A stretch of DNA of 64,000 nt from Actinomycetes bacterium (lineage in GTDB: Bacteria; Actinomycetota; Coriobacteriia; Coriobacteriales; JAEZZM01): positions 1 to 64,000 of the forward strand of contig JAEZZM010000035.1 of assembly GCA_023418575.1 (NCBI GenBank). The letters run 5' to 3'. The notes below the pieces were generated by a model. It had not been told where the DNA came from and made no database searches. It saw only the letters and a list, made by a program, of their open reading frames with translations. The position numbers were made by a program, and so were the translations under genes. This document shows, in pieces, positions 42,561 through 52,252 of the stretch. How positions within the stretch are numbered: position 1 is the first letter of the stretch; the number at the start of each line of letters is the position of its first letter.

Positions 42561-43642
42561 GCAGGAATCACTCCTTTAAGAGCAGAGGCAAGCTTACATA
42601 CTGAATGCCAGGTTGGACGTCCCTCTTCAGAAAAGTCTCTACATAAAACCACGGGTATGCGATCGTTTAAGCGCTCAAACGCTTCATCTTGCAAATCCAC
42701 CGGTCTAACAAAGTTTTGCTTGCCATCAGATTGCTCACGCATAAAAGCATCTTGAGCCACCTGCTCTTTGGTGAGCGCTTGAAATGAGCGCGTGGCCACA
42801 CCAAGATCGGGATTTTTCTTCTTATGTAAGAGGGCTACGTCAATAAGACCCTTAAGACCATGTGCCTCTAGGGCTAAGACATGCTCTTCTGTAGAAAGTC
42901 CCCAGGTCTCCCCCTGCATATCAGCAATAGGACCCACAAAAATAAGCGGAATCTTACGCTTTTTGCGCACTGTTTTTATCGCCGATAAAATTCCTGGCAC
43001 CAAAAGATTGGGAATAATTGAAGTAAAAAGCGAGCCTGGCCCCAAAACAATGGCATCAGCTTCTAAAATTGCTTGTAAAACAGGTTGATACACCTGAGCA
43101 TCTTTGGGCTCTAACCAGACCTGCTCTAAAGCTGCTGGGCCCTTTCCCAGACAAGCCTCTCCTGCAAATTCCTGGCCATCTTTGGTTTTTCCGGCCAGAG
43201 TAACGGGTTCAAGAGTAGATGGCAAGACCGCACCTTTAATATGCAATAATCGAGCGCATAAATCTATGGCCTCAGCAAATGAGTCAGTCTCCTGTGTTAA
43301 GGCCGTTAAGATGAGATTTCCCAGACTGTGATTATCAGCATAAGGGAAACGGTGTTCAAAAGCTTTTACTAAGGGTTCATCTCCATCTTGAGCCATGGCC
43401 GATAAGCACCTGCGTACATCACCTGTGGCAAGCATCTGAGCTTTATCTCGCAAGATGCCGGTTGATCCACCATCATCTACCATAGAAACAACTGCAGATA
43501 CCTTAATGCCCAAACTAATAAGAGCTTTGATGGTATTAGATTGCCCTGTGCCACCACCTATGCTTACCACCTTAATGAGCTGTTCTTTTTTAGGGGCAAA
43601 ATGCTTGCCTGCTTGTCGGCGTTTTGATGCAAAACTTGGCAT
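42539..43642 (-). CDS. yvcK: Gluconeogenesis factor YvcK/CofD-like
   Basis: A 367-residue protein of the CofD-like YvcK family, needed for growth on gluconeogenic carbon and for cell shape in other bacteria. VVSIGGGTGQSNTIKAL near residue 25, VSMVDDGGSTGILRD and GDVRRCL bind nucleotide-sugar; NHSLGNL and VLGPGSLFTSIIPNLLV follow. It stands between rapZ and whiA as in most Gram-positive genomes. GAGGTGAGAG precedes the ATG. Confidence 0.95.
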   Translation of the reverse strand: MPSFASKRRQAGKHFAPKKEQLIKVVSIGGGTGQSNTIKALISLGIKVSAVVSMVDDGGSTGILRDKAQMLATGDVRRCLSAMAQDGDEPLVKAFEHRFPYADNHSLGNLILTALTQETDSFAEAIDLCARLLHIKGAVLPSTLEPVTLAGKTKDGQEFAGEACLGKGPAALEQVWLEPKDAQVYQPVLQAILEADAIVLGPGSLFTSIIPNLLVPGILSAIKTVRKKRKIPLIFVGPIADMQGETWGLSTEEHVLALEAHGLKGLIDVALLHKKKNPDLGVATRSFQALTKEQVAQDAFMREQSDGKQNFVRPVDLQDEAFERLNDRIPVVLCRDFSEEGRPTWHSVCKLASALKGVIPACHLVQK

Positions 43643-43659
43643 ACACTCTCACCTCTTTG

Positions 43660-44559
43660 CTAATGCTGAGCTCTATGAACATCGCGATGGGCAGAACTTA
43701 CTTCATAACCCTTCTCGGCCAAATAAGCAGCACTTGCAAGGGCAATGCTTACGCTTCTATGCTGTCCGCCTGTACAGCCTATACCTATGGATAAATATTG
43801 CTTGCCTTCCTTAACATAGGCCGGCATTATCACATCTAAAAGCTGCTTCCATGCCTGCATGAATTTCTTTGTTTCCTCATGTTCAAGAACATAGGAATAT
43901 ACTTCCTCGTTAAAGCCTGTCTTACGCTTTAGCTCAGGTACATAATACGGGTTAGGCAAAAAGCGTACATCTATAACCAAGTCTGCATCCTGAGGATTTC
44001 CATACTTAAAACCAAAGGAAAAGACTTGCACGCTAATGGTTTTTTCTATGGGTAACTCTGAGAATTGCTCAACCAGGCGCTCTCTTAGTTGCTTAGGCTT
44101 AAGCTTGGAGCTATCAATAATATGATGAGCATAATCTTTAAGTGGGCCCAAAAGCTTGCGCTCAAGTGCAATTACTTCAAGAAGAGTAAGATTTGCATTT
44201 TGAGGGTAGTTCATCAAGGGGTGCTTGCGTCTCAAAGCGGAGTAGCGAGCCTGCAAAACCTCATCTTGAGCCTCTAGAAACAAAAGCTCATAATCAAGCT
44301 CAAATTCATCTAAAAGCGCTATTTTATCGGCAAGGGCACTACCAAAAAATTCTTGCGATCTAATATCACAGACTAAGGCAAGAGGGCGTTTTTTATCGGT
44401 ATTAAGATTCATAAGCTCTACTAGAGGGATAATCATTTGGGGAGGCAAATTATCAATGCAGTAGTAGCCCAGATCTTCAAAGGTATGCATAGCCTCGGTA
44501 CGGCCAGCACCCGACATGCCTGTTATAATTATGAGATCCTTACTTAACCTGGGGTCCAT
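43660..44559 (-). CDS. rapZ: RNase adapter/nucleotide-binding protein RapZ
   Basis: A 299-residue RapZ (YvcJ) protein. The Walker A-like ITGMSGAGRTEAMHTFEDLGY has Arg in place of the common Lys, as in several actinobacteria. DNLPPQMI, the FLEAQDEVL and YSALRRKHPL segments, and the C-terminal SIGIGCTGGQHRSV with the Cys-His-Arg cluster are conserved. In E. coli RapZ controls glucosamine-6-P synthase through small RNAs; in Gram-positives it is an NTPase of less clear role. It leads the long operon; TGGAGG lies before the ATG. Confidence 0.94.
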   Translation of the reverse strand: MDPRLSKDLIIITGMSGAGRTEAMHTFEDLGYYCIDNLPPQMIIPLVELMNLNTDKKRPLALVCDIRSQEFFGSALADKIALLDEFELDYELLFLEAQDEVLQARYSALRRKHPLMNYPQNANLTLLEVIALERKLLGPLKDYAHHIIDSSKLKPKQLRERLVEQFSELPIEKTISVQVFSFGFKYGNPQDADLVIDVRFLPNPYYVPELKRKTGFNEEVYSYVLEHEETKKFMQAWKQLLDVIMPAYVKEGKQYLSIGIGCTGGQHRSVSIALASAAYLAEKGYEVSSAHRDVHRAQH

Positions 44560-44683
44560 ATCCAGCCTCCAAAAAGTGAAATCTTACTGCTTTTTAGTAT
44601 ATATCCTATCAAGCTAGTTTAAGATATACCAATAAGTATAAGAAGCCAAATGCAGTTAAGACATACGAAGGCGAGCTTATAAG

Positions 44684-46876
44684 ATGTTTTGTCAAAGTTG
44701 TGGAACTAAATTAAGACCAGGAGCGCAGTACTGCCACCAATGTGGTCACCCTGTTCCCGCTGCCGATTACCACTTTGATGATAGACACCTGGGAGATACC
44801 TCTGAGTTTCCCCTTTTAAGTGATGAGCTTATTGAGGTAGATAGAGATCTTATCGCCTTGGAGGAAGAAGCCTCAAGCAACAAAAGATCCAGTAATTCTA
44901 CTGTTCATAAGCCCATTGAACTTCAAGCCTCAAAGCCTGCTACAGATGGGCTGAACACTGAATCTAATGAAGGCAGCGAGCCTACTGAGTCTTCTCAAAG
45001 CAAGCAAGATTTAGCTGGTGATAAGCCAGAGGCAGCCAAGCAAAACAAGCTTTTGGCTTTGCGCAAAAATATTCAAAAGAAACTCTTAGTAGCAAAAAAG
45101 CGTCGTCTTCTTAAAAAGAAAAATAAAGAATACAACAAGGCTCAGACAGCCACACTCAAACAGCAAAGTAAGGACTTTGCAAGCCCTGAAGAAAAACGGC
45201 AGAGACAGCGCAAGCTTCTTATTGCATGTATTGCCGTTTGTTCAAGCATACTAGTAATTGCTGGTATCTGCTTTGCTGCACTCATGATACTTAATAGAGG
45301 AACCCTTAAGATCAATCCTGAAAGCTTTCCTGATCCAGCTTTTATGGAAGCAGTACGCGGCTTTGATCTTGATAACAACGGCGCCTTGAGTGAGACAGAG
45401 ATTCAATCCGCCCTAGAACTTGATTGTTCATCAAGCTCTATTCAAGACCTAAGTGGAATTGAACTTTTCTACAATTTACAAAAACTCAATTGTTCAAATA
45501 ATGGCCTAAAATACTTAGATCTCAGTCAAAATAAAGAACTCAAGCAGCTTAACTGTTCAAACAACCCCCTTATAAGCTTGCAGCTTCAGACAAATAGTAA
45601 GTTGGAAGAGCTTATATGCACCTCATGCGGACTAAAATCTCTAGATCTTAAGGGTTTGGAACTACTTACTACGCTTGATGCTTCTCAAAATGAATTGACT
45701 AGCATAGATCTTAGTACCCTGCTTGCACTTAATTCTCTCAACATTTCTAACAACCAACTAGAAGTTTTAGATATAAGCAAAAACCAAGAGCTTCAGATGC
45801 TTGATGCCCGAAATAACAAGCTTTCGAGCCTTGATTTATCAAGCAATAAAAAAGTCCAACAAGCGCTTTATGATGAAAGTGTGCGCCTTGTAATTAGCCT
45901 AGAAGACAGCACTTCTTTGGATCCTGGGCTCATTGAAGCTCTGGCTAGCTATGATGATGGCGATAAGCGCCTGAGCCCTGAGGAGCAGGATGCCATAAAC
46001 TCTCTTGAGCTAAAAGATCAAAGCATACAGAAAATGAACTCCATTCATCTTATACAACAGTTTTCCAAGCTAAGTGAATTGAAGCTTATAAACTGTGACT
46101 TTAGCGCGCTTGAAGAATCTAAGCTCAGACTTGAAGGCTTAGCCTCCTTATCACAGCTAGACATTGAAGGCTCTAAACTAGCTAGCTTAGAGCTAGTGGG
46201 TCTTGATGCACTTAAGGAACTCTCAGTAAAAGACTGCAGTTCTTTAGTAAGCTTAAGCCTTGATCAAACAGATCACATACATAAACTCAACTTGCGAGGA
46301 AGCGCGCTTAAAGATGTTGATATTAAGAACTTAAAACATGAGCTCGAAGAGCTTTATCTTGATGAAGATATGAATATTGATGGTGCCTTAGTTAAAACCA
46401 AAGCAGACTTCCCGGATGATAATCTAAGGTCTCTTCTTTTTGATAAGAGCTATAACAAAAATCAAGATGACATGTTAAGCTCTGCAGAAATTGAGGCTAT
46501 CACCAAGCTCAATTTAAGCGGTAAAAAGATACATGATGCCAGAGGTGTACGCTCCCTAAAACAGCTAACAGAGCTCAATTTAAGCGGCAACCAGCTATCA
46601 AGCTTAAGCTTAAACGGACTTTCAAAACTTAAATCAGTCCAGATAAGCTCCTGTGGCTTAACGGAGTTAAATGCAGAGGGCTTAAGCTCACTTGAAAGAC
46701 TTGATTGCTCACAAAACTCTTTGACTAGCTTGAATCTAAGTTCTAGTCCCAAGCTCTCTTTGATTAATGCAACACGCAATAAGTTAACTACTATTAAGGT
46801 ACATGCTTCAGCACCTTTAAGTTTAGGCAACTTTAGTGTCTTTGCTGACCCTGGGGTAAAGCTCAGTAAGTCTTAA
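44684..46876 (+). CDS. Zinc-ribbon, single-pass membrane, leucine-rich-repeat protein
   Basis: A 730-residue protein. It starts with a zinc ribbon (FCQSCGTKLRPGAQYCHQCGHPV), then an acidic and a Lys/Arg-rich linker. One membrane helix follows (LLIACIAVCSSILVIAGICF, about residues 178-200), then a large outside part of leucine-rich repeats (LNCSNNGLKYLDLS-type) from about 250. Two EF-hand-like segments open repeat blocks (DLDNNGALSETEI and KNQDDMLSSAEI). It resembles the zinc-ribbon/LRR surface proteins common in gut actinobacteria. It is transcribed away from rapZ. The inside ribbon may recruit a partner; the LRR part may bind the cell wall or a host protein (inference). Confidence 0.8.
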   Translation: MFCQSCGTKLRPGAQYCHQCGHPVPAADYHFDDRHLGDTSEFPLLSDELIEVDRDLIALEEEASSNKRSSNSTVHKPIELQASKPATDGLNTESNEGSEPTESSQSKQDLAGDKPEAAKQNKLLALRKNIQKKLLVAKKRRLLKKKNKEYNKAQTATLKQQSKDFASPEEKRQRQRKLLIACIAVCSSILVIAGICFAALMILNRGTLKINPESFPDPAFMEAVRGFDLDNNGALSETEIQSALELDCSSSSIQDLSGIELFYNLQKLNCSNNGLKYLDLSQNKELKQLNCSNNPLISLQLQTNSKLEELICTSCGLKSLDLKGLELLTTLDASQNELTSIDLSTLLALNSLNISNNQLEVLDISKNQELQMLDARNNKLSSLDLSSNKKVQQALYDESVRLVISLEDSTSLDPGLIEALASYDDGDKRLSPEEQDAINSLELKDQSIQKMNSIHLIQQFSKLSELKLINCDFSALEESKLRLEGLASLSQLDIEGSKLASLELVGLDALKELSVKDCSSLVSLSLDQTDHIHKLNLRGSALKDVDIKNLKHELEELYLDEDMNIDGALVKTKADFPDDNLRSLLFDKSYNKNQDDMLSSAEIEAITKLNLSGKKIHDARGVRSLKQLTELNLSGNQLSSLSLNGLSKLKSVQISSCGLTELNAEGLSSLERLDCSQNSLTSLNLSSSPKLSLINATRNKLTTIKVHASAPLSLGNFSVFADPGVKLSKS

Positions 46877-46932
46877 CTGACCAGCAGAGCATAGCAGCAG
46901 AGCATAATAGCAGAGCTTAGCAGCTTAGTAGC
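46877..46932 (+). repeat. Irregular AGCAGAGC / AGCTTAGT repeats
   Basis: The 56-base gap between the LRR gene and uvrC stops is made of imperfect copies of (T)AGCAGAGC and AGC(T)TAG. It resembles the 10-bp array at 61784-61843. No terminator is evident. Confidence 0.6.
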
Positions 46933-48873
46933 TTAGTTATTGAGCGAGCTTGCCGATAAATACTCAAAAATATCTTCTGCCAGGCCCTGAGGAATTCCCG
47001 GGGCCTCTTTAATCTCATCTAATTGAGCAGCTTTAAGTTTTTTAAAGCTACCAAAGTGCTTAAGAAGACTCTTTTTTCGTTTTGGCCCGAGCCCAGGGAT
47101 TTCATCTAATATACTTGCTGTCATAGCTTTATCACGCAGCTGCCTATGGAAGGTAATTGCAAAGCGATGCGCCTCATCACGTATATGTTTTACCAAATAT
47201 AAGGAGGCAGAACCATTGGGTAAGACCACGGGGCTGTCCATGGACCACTCTACAAAAAGCTCTTCGTCTGCCTTTGCAAGGCCGCAAACTGGTATATCAA
47301 GGCCCAATGATCTCAAGACCTTAATAGCAGCGCTTAGCTGAGGCTTTCCACCATCAACTATTAAAAGATCAGGCTTTGAGCCAAAATTTGCATCAGACAT
47401 TTTTTCTGGAGCATAGCGACGCGACAAGACCTCTGACATCATTGCAAAGTCATTAGCCTCATCTGTTTGCATACGTATCTTAAAGCGCCTATACTGCCCC
47501 TTATCAGGCCTACCCTTACTAAAAACTACCATAGATGCAACCGAATGCTTTCCATGTATGGTAGAAACATCAAAACACTCTATGCGCATGGGCGCAGCTT
47601 TTAGCGCTAAGGCATTCTCAAGCTGCAAAAGCGCCATATTTGACCGCTCATCATCATAGCGGGTACGCACCTTAAATCTCAAGAGGGCATGTGCTGCGTT
47701 TTTATCGGCAAGAGCTCTAAGCTTAAACTTATCTCCCCTTGATGGCCTAAGAATGCGACAGCGCTTTGTGCGCTTCTCACTAAGCCAGGCCTCCAAGAGC
47801 TCTCTATCTTCAAGCTCTAGTGGCACCAAAATCTCTTCAGGGATATCAGTGGAATCATGGTAATAGCGCTTTAAAAAAGCCTCAATAAGCTCGTTTTCTG
47901 TTACATCCATCCCTTTATTTAAGATGAACTCATTGCTGATAATAACGCGCCCTTCTCGCACCACAAAAACCTGTGCTGCCGCAATGGTTTCTTCCCTGCA
48001 TATGCCGATAAGATCTATATCTTGCGCCTGAGAAAGAACCACCTGCTGCTTATCTTGCAGCCCTTCTATAGTCGCCAGTCTGTTTCTTGCACGTGCCGCT
48101 TTTTCAAATTCAAGATTTGAAGCGGCCTCCAGCATTTCACTGCGTATCTTATCGATAAATTCTTTGCGCTTACCCGATAAAAAACGAGAAATATCTTGTA
48201 CGTATTCTTGATATTCCTGAGGACTAAGAGCTGCTATACAGGCGCCAGGACCCTTACCCACATGGTAGTCAAAACAAGGTTTTGCATGTTCTTGCAAATC
48301 TTTTAAAAACGCTTCTTGGCTTAACTTGGTATTTTCATAGGCTCTATTAAGACGCTTCCATTCTGAACAATTTGCAGAGCACAAAGGTACTACCCTGCGC
48401 GCAATATCTAAGATTTCACGCGCTGCCCGGGCATCAGTGTAGGGACCAAAATAGCGGGTATGTGCCTTGTGTTTCTCTCGCGTATATTTTATAGCGGGAT
48501 ACAGATCTCCCATGGTAAGTGCAATAAAGGGATAAGATTTATCATCTCGATAATCTACATTGTACGGGGGCTTGTATTGCTGTATAAGATTTTTCTCAAG
48601 CACTAAACTCTCATGTTCAGAGCTTACTACTACATAATCAAAGCTTTTTACCTGCTTCATCATGAGCGGTATTTTTTCTCGCTCATCTTGACCAAGCACA
48701 TATTGACGCATACGTGATCTTAATTGCTTTGCCTTGCCTACATATAAAACCTCCCCGGAAGCATCTTTCCAGAGATAGCAACCTGGTTCTTGAGGAACCT
48801 CTTGCAATTCTCGTTTAAGGCGACAAAGGCAGGCTTCAAAGCTTTCTTGAGATTGATCTAGCTTGCTATCCAT
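46933..48873 (-). CDS. uvrC: Excinuclease ABC subunit C
   Basis: A 646-residue UvrC, which cuts damaged DNA on both sides of a lesion. The N-terminal GIY-YIG domain has PGCYLWKDASGEVLYVGKAKQLRSRM. A UVR segment (EMLEAASNLEFEKAARARN) near 210-245 binds UvrB, the RNase H-like domain shows IECFDVSTIHGKHSVASMVVF and LLIVDGGKPQL, and helix-hairpin-helix motifs end the protein (LDEIPGLGPKRKKSLLKHFG). It is full length. It follows the ATP-grasp gene by three bases. Confidence 0.96.
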   Translation of the reverse strand: MDSKLDQSQESFEACLCRLKRELQEVPQEPGCYLWKDASGEVLYVGKAKQLRSRMRQYVLGQDEREKIPLMMKQVKSFDYVVVSSEHESLVLEKNLIQQYKPPYNVDYRDDKSYPFIALTMGDLYPAIKYTREKHKAHTRYFGPYTDARAAREILDIARRVVPLCSANCSEWKRLNRAYENTKLSQEAFLKDLQEHAKPCFDYHVGKGPGACIAALSPQEYQEYVQDISRFLSGKRKEFIDKIRSEMLEAASNLEFEKAARARNRLATIEGLQDKQQVVLSQAQDIDLIGICREETIAAAQVFVVREGRVIISNEFILNKGMDVTENELIEAFLKRYYHDSTDIPEEILVPLELEDRELLEAWLSEKRTKRCRILRPSRGDKFKLRALADKNAAHALLRFKVRTRYDDERSNMALLQLENALALKAAPMRIECFDVSTIHGKHSVASMVVFSKGRPDKGQYRRFKIRMQTDEANDFAMMSEVLSRRYAPEKMSDANFGSKPDLLIVDGGKPQLSAAIKVLRSLGLDIPVCGLAKADEELFVEWSMDSPVVLPNGSASLYLVKHIRDEAHRFAITFHRQLRDKAMTASILDEIPGLGPKRKKSLLKHFGSFKKLKAAQLDEIKEAPGIPQGLAEDIFEYLSASSLNN

Positions 48874-48876
48874 GAG

Positions 48877-50160
48877 CTAGAGTCCATCTGTACTTCTTTT
48901 GGGATAGTAGCGCTTAAACTTACGATAGTGGTTAAGTTTATTTGCCAAAATGTAGAAACGGCGCCTTAGACTTTTAATTCCGCCGCCCTTATCGGCAGCA
49001 TATATTAAGGGATGGACCAAATTGCCTGAAAGACTGAGCTGGTTAATCTCTCGTTTGAGTTCTTGATCTACATAGCGCTTAACTAAATGAGGAGTTAAAA
49101 CAGAGTAGAGCACTGTTTTATCCGAGCTATCCACAGAGCTATCATCTTTATCATACTTATGGTAAACAATATCATCTACCAGGTAGCGCACGGGATTCAG
49201 GCCGGCTGCAGTGGTATAGTAGTTATTGCGTCCAATTCTGGGGTTGATCTCTAGAAAATAAGCCTTGTTGGTACGCGGATCAAGCTTTACATCAAAATTA
49301 GCAAAGCCCTTATAAGAGCAAGCCTCTAACAGTGTTTGCGCCTGCTTATAAAGCTCTGGATAAGGGCGCGTGATCATAGCAGCTGGGTTTCCCAAGGCGC
49401 TTGGGGTATGCTCTTCCAATAAAACTTGTGCTGAGCTAAACATACGTACCTTAGCATTTTGATCTACGTATGCAGTAATTGAGCGCATATATAAATCATC
49501 ACCAGGTATAAGCTCTTGGATTATAAAGGGGCTTTGTACTCCAGCCTGTCCAAGCCTTGATAGAAGCTGCATAAGCTCTTCTTTGTTATTAAGCTTATAT
49601 ACCTTCTTCATTCCTTCAAAACGCATACGCTCATAAAGACCTGAATTTGCAGGCTTAGCAATTAACGGGAAGCTGCCAGGTAGCTTGTCTTTTATGTCTT
49701 CAAAATTTAGCTGGGCAAAGTCTGAGGCTTGAATAGTAAGACTTGCGGGTGTTGACACCCCGTAGATCTCACAAAGCTCAGCAAAAGAGTCTTTGTTCAT
49801 GAGCTTATCAAGAAGGTCTTGATCAACAAAAGGTACAAGATAATATTCTTCAAGCTGTGATTTCATCTTAACCACTGAACGTACCTGAGAATCTGAGTTA
49901 GTCAAAAGGATCAGATCCTTGCAGGCATAGCGCTCTTTGAGCTCTGGAGCAATACGCAAGGCTTCTCTACTTAAGTCATCACAGCTGGCCCCCATACCTA
50001 AGCTGTGAACTTCTAAGATGCAAGAATCCTTAATGGGGCCAAGCTCTGCCCCCGATATCACCGTGCTTGTGCAGCCATAAGCCTCATGAAAAGCACGTGC
50101 CAAGGCATAAACTCCCAGATCTCCCCCTATTATTAAAGGATGAAAATCACAAACATGCAT
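48877..50160 (-). CDS. ATP-grasp ligase resembling D-aspartate ligase (Asl)
   Basis: A 427-residue ATP-grasp enzyme. IIGGDLGVYALARAFHEAYG at the start, VPFVDQDLLDKLMNKDSFAELCEIYGV, FPLIAKPANSGLYERMRFEG, IIQELIPGDDLYMRS, GFANFDVKLD and FLEINPRIGRNNYYTTAAG match the Enterococcus D-Asp ligase Aslfm from memory. That enzyme adds D-aspartate to the Lys of the peptidoglycan stem. The divergent asnB gene fits an amidated D-Asp cross-bridge. The identification is by pattern, not by search; another carboxylate-amine ligase is possible. It is followed by uvrC three bases on. Confidence 0.65.
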   Translation of the reverse strand: MHVCDFHPLIIGGDLGVYALARAFHEAYGCTSTVISGAELGPIKDSCILEVHSLGMGASCDDLSREALRIAPELKERYACKDLILLTNSDSQVRSVVKMKSQLEEYYLVPFVDQDLLDKLMNKDSFAELCEIYGVSTPASLTIQASDFAQLNFEDIKDKLPGSFPLIAKPANSGLYERMRFEGMKKVYKLNNKEELMQLLSRLGQAGVQSPFIIQELIPGDDLYMRSITAYVDQNAKVRMFSSAQVLLEEHTPSALGNPAAMITRPYPELYKQAQTLLEACSYKGFANFDVKLDPRTNKAYFLEINPRIGRNNYYTTAAGLNPVRYLVDDIVYHKYDKDDSSVDSSDKTVLYSVLTPHLVKRYVDQELKREINQLSLSGNLVHPLIYAADKGGGIKSLRRRFYILANKLNHYRKFKRYYPKRSTDGL

Positions 50161-50328
50161 ATCTATTCCCCCTACATAAGAGCTATGCGCTTATGTTAAG
50201 CTGACTTCAAGAATATATAAAACTAACACCACTAAAGACTTTTAAGCTGATACCCTATATAGATGTTATACAACAGTTTACTAGTGGCAGCTTAGATTAT
50301 ACAGACAGCCAAAGGAGCTATTAGCGAG

Positions 50329-52203
50329 ATGTGCGGAATCGCTGGTTTTATCTACAATCCCCTAAGAATTAAACATGAGGACGAGCCTAAGGCTCAAAAG
50401 CGACATGAAATAGTAGTCGAAATGACTGAGCGCATAACTCATCGTGGTCCAGATGATAGTGGTTTTTTTGAAGATGAGCACATCAACATGGGTTTTAGGC
50501 GTCTGTCTATCATAGATCTTGAAGCTGGTCATCAGCCCCTCTTTAATAAAGATAAAACCAAGGTCCTAACCTTTAACGGTGAAATTTATAATTACCGGCA
50601 ACTTCGCCGTGAGCTACAAGAACTTGGTTTTGAGTTTCAAACTGAGTCAGACTCTGAGGTGCTCATTCATGGTTATGAAGCCTGGGGTACCCAGATGCTT
50701 GATAAATTGCGCGGTATGTGGGGTTTTGCCATTTATGACACATCCGATAAGAGCTTGTTTATTGCCCGAGACCGCTTTGGCATTAAACCTATGCATTATT
50801 GCCTGCAAGATGACTGTTTTATCTATGCCTCAGAAATTAAAAGCATCTTAGCCCATCCTGCCTATGAAAAGCGCTTTAATGTAGAAGCCTTAGATTCTTA
50901 TCTCAGCTTTCAATACGCTGTTCCACCGCAAACCTTCTTTAAGGATATCTACTGCCTTATGCCCGCCCATTATCTCATCTATAAGGATGGAGATCTAAGC
51001 ATTCACAGGTATTGGGAGGCGCAATTTGAGCCCCAAGAAACTATGACCGAGGATGAAGCTTGTGAAGCCATTTCACAGGTCTTTACTGAAAGCGTTGAGG
51101 CTCATCGCATCGCAGATGTTGAGGTGGGATGCTTTTTATCCTCTGGCATAGATTCAAGCTATGTTGCCTCACACTTTGAAGGGCAACGCAGCTTTACGGT
51201 GGGCTTTGATTTTGGTGAGCGCTACAATGAGTGTTCATGGGCAGAAGAGCTTTCTAAACAGATTAAAACCCATCATAAATCTAAACTCATAAGCAGTGAA
51301 GAATTTTGGTCTGTAATTCCCAAAGTTCAATACTATTTGGATCAACCACTAGCAGACCCTGCCGCAATTGCCCTCTATTTTGTAAGCGAACTTGCAGCGC
51401 AAGAGGTAAAAGTTGTACTCTCGGGTGAAGGTGCTGATGAACTTTTTGGTGGTTATACCATCTATCATGAACCTCTTGATCGTAAAGCTTACCAAAAACG
51501 AGTTCCCAAATGCTTAAGAAGCTTGTTTGCCTCTTGTGCCCAGCTTCTTCCAGAGGGTACTAAGGGACGTGCCTTCCTTATTCGCGGTGCTCAAACCATA
51601 GAAGATACCTTTATTGGGAACGCTTTTATGTTTGATCAAAAACAAAAATCTCAAATCTTAAAAACAGGATTGCCTGCTACGCGACCACAGGATATATGTG
51701 CTCCTTATTATTCACGAGTAGCCTCCTATGGCGATAAGAGCATTTCAAAAATGCAATATTTGGACATTAATTTATGGATGGTGGGAGACATTCTCTTAAA
51801 AGCTGACCGCATGTCTATGGCGCATTCGCTCGAGCTGCGCGTCCCCTTCCTTGATAAAGAGGTCTTTGAACTTGCACGCCGCATACCAGAGCATCTACGT
51901 ATCAAAGATGGTCAAACAAAGTATGCCTTAAGAAAAGCTGCTCAAAAACGTATTCCTGAAAAATGGGCTCAAAAACGCAAACTTGGCTTTCCTGTACCCA
52001 CTCGCGTTTGGCTCAAAGATGATACATATTATCAAAAGGTAAAAGACTGCTTTAGCTCAAAGCGAGCTGCTCAATTCTTTAATACCGATGAAATCATAGC
52101 CTTATTAGACCAGCATAAGAATTCAAAACTTGATACCTCACGCAAGATTTGGACTATCTACAGCTTCTTAGTGTGGCATGAGCAATATTTCCCTGAAGGA
52201 TAG
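50329..52203 (+). CDS. asnB: Asparagine synthase (glutamine-hydrolysing)
   Basis: A 624-residue enzyme. Met-Cys-Gly at the N-terminus (MCGIAGFIY) places the catalytic Cys 2 for glutamine hydrolysis; THRGPDDSGFF, FNGEIYNYRQLR and DSEVLIHGYEAWG follow. The synthetase half has FLSSGIDSSYVAS (ATP loop), LSGEGADELFGGY and a KADRMSMAHSLELRVPFLD end. It can make asparagine; homologues next to wall ligases (AsnH type) amidate D-Asp or mDAP in peptidoglycan. The divergent promoter region is 50161-50328, and the ribosome site is AAAGGAG. Confidence 0.9.
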   Translation: MCGIAGFIYNPLRIKHEDEPKAQKRHEIVVEMTERITHRGPDDSGFFEDEHINMGFRRLSIIDLEAGHQPLFNKDKTKVLTFNGEIYNYRQLRRELQELGFEFQTESDSEVLIHGYEAWGTQMLDKLRGMWGFAIYDTSDKSLFIARDRFGIKPMHYCLQDDCFIYASEIKSILAHPAYEKRFNVEALDSYLSFQYAVPPQTFFKDIYCLMPAHYLIYKDGDLSIHRYWEAQFEPQETMTEDEACEAISQVFTESVEAHRIADVEVGCFLSSGIDSSYVASHFEGQRSFTVGFDFGERYNECSWAEELSKQIKTHHKSKLISSEEFWSVIPKVQYYLDQPLADPAAIALYFVSELAAQEVKVVLSGEGADELFGGYTIYHEPLDRKAYQKRVPKCLRSLFASCAQLLPEGTKGRAFLIRGAQTIEDTFIGNAFMFDQKQKSQILKTGLPATRPQDICAPYYSRVASYGDKSISKMQYLDINLWMVGDILLKADRMSMAHSLELRVPFLDKEVFELARRIPEHLRIKDGQTKYALRKAAQKRIPEKWAQKRKLGFPVPTRVWLKDDTYYQKVKDCFSSKRAAQFFNTDEIIALLDQHKNSKLDTSRKIWTIYSFLVWHEQYFPEG

Positions 52204-52252
52204 ATATATCTTAATAGAACACTGGTATCAACAATTACTTGCTTGGGCAGGC

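Noticed and set aside
46462..46830. A 122-residue frame opposite the LRR gene
   Set aside because: Its Leu/Ser-rich sequence is the antisense of the leucine-rich repeats.
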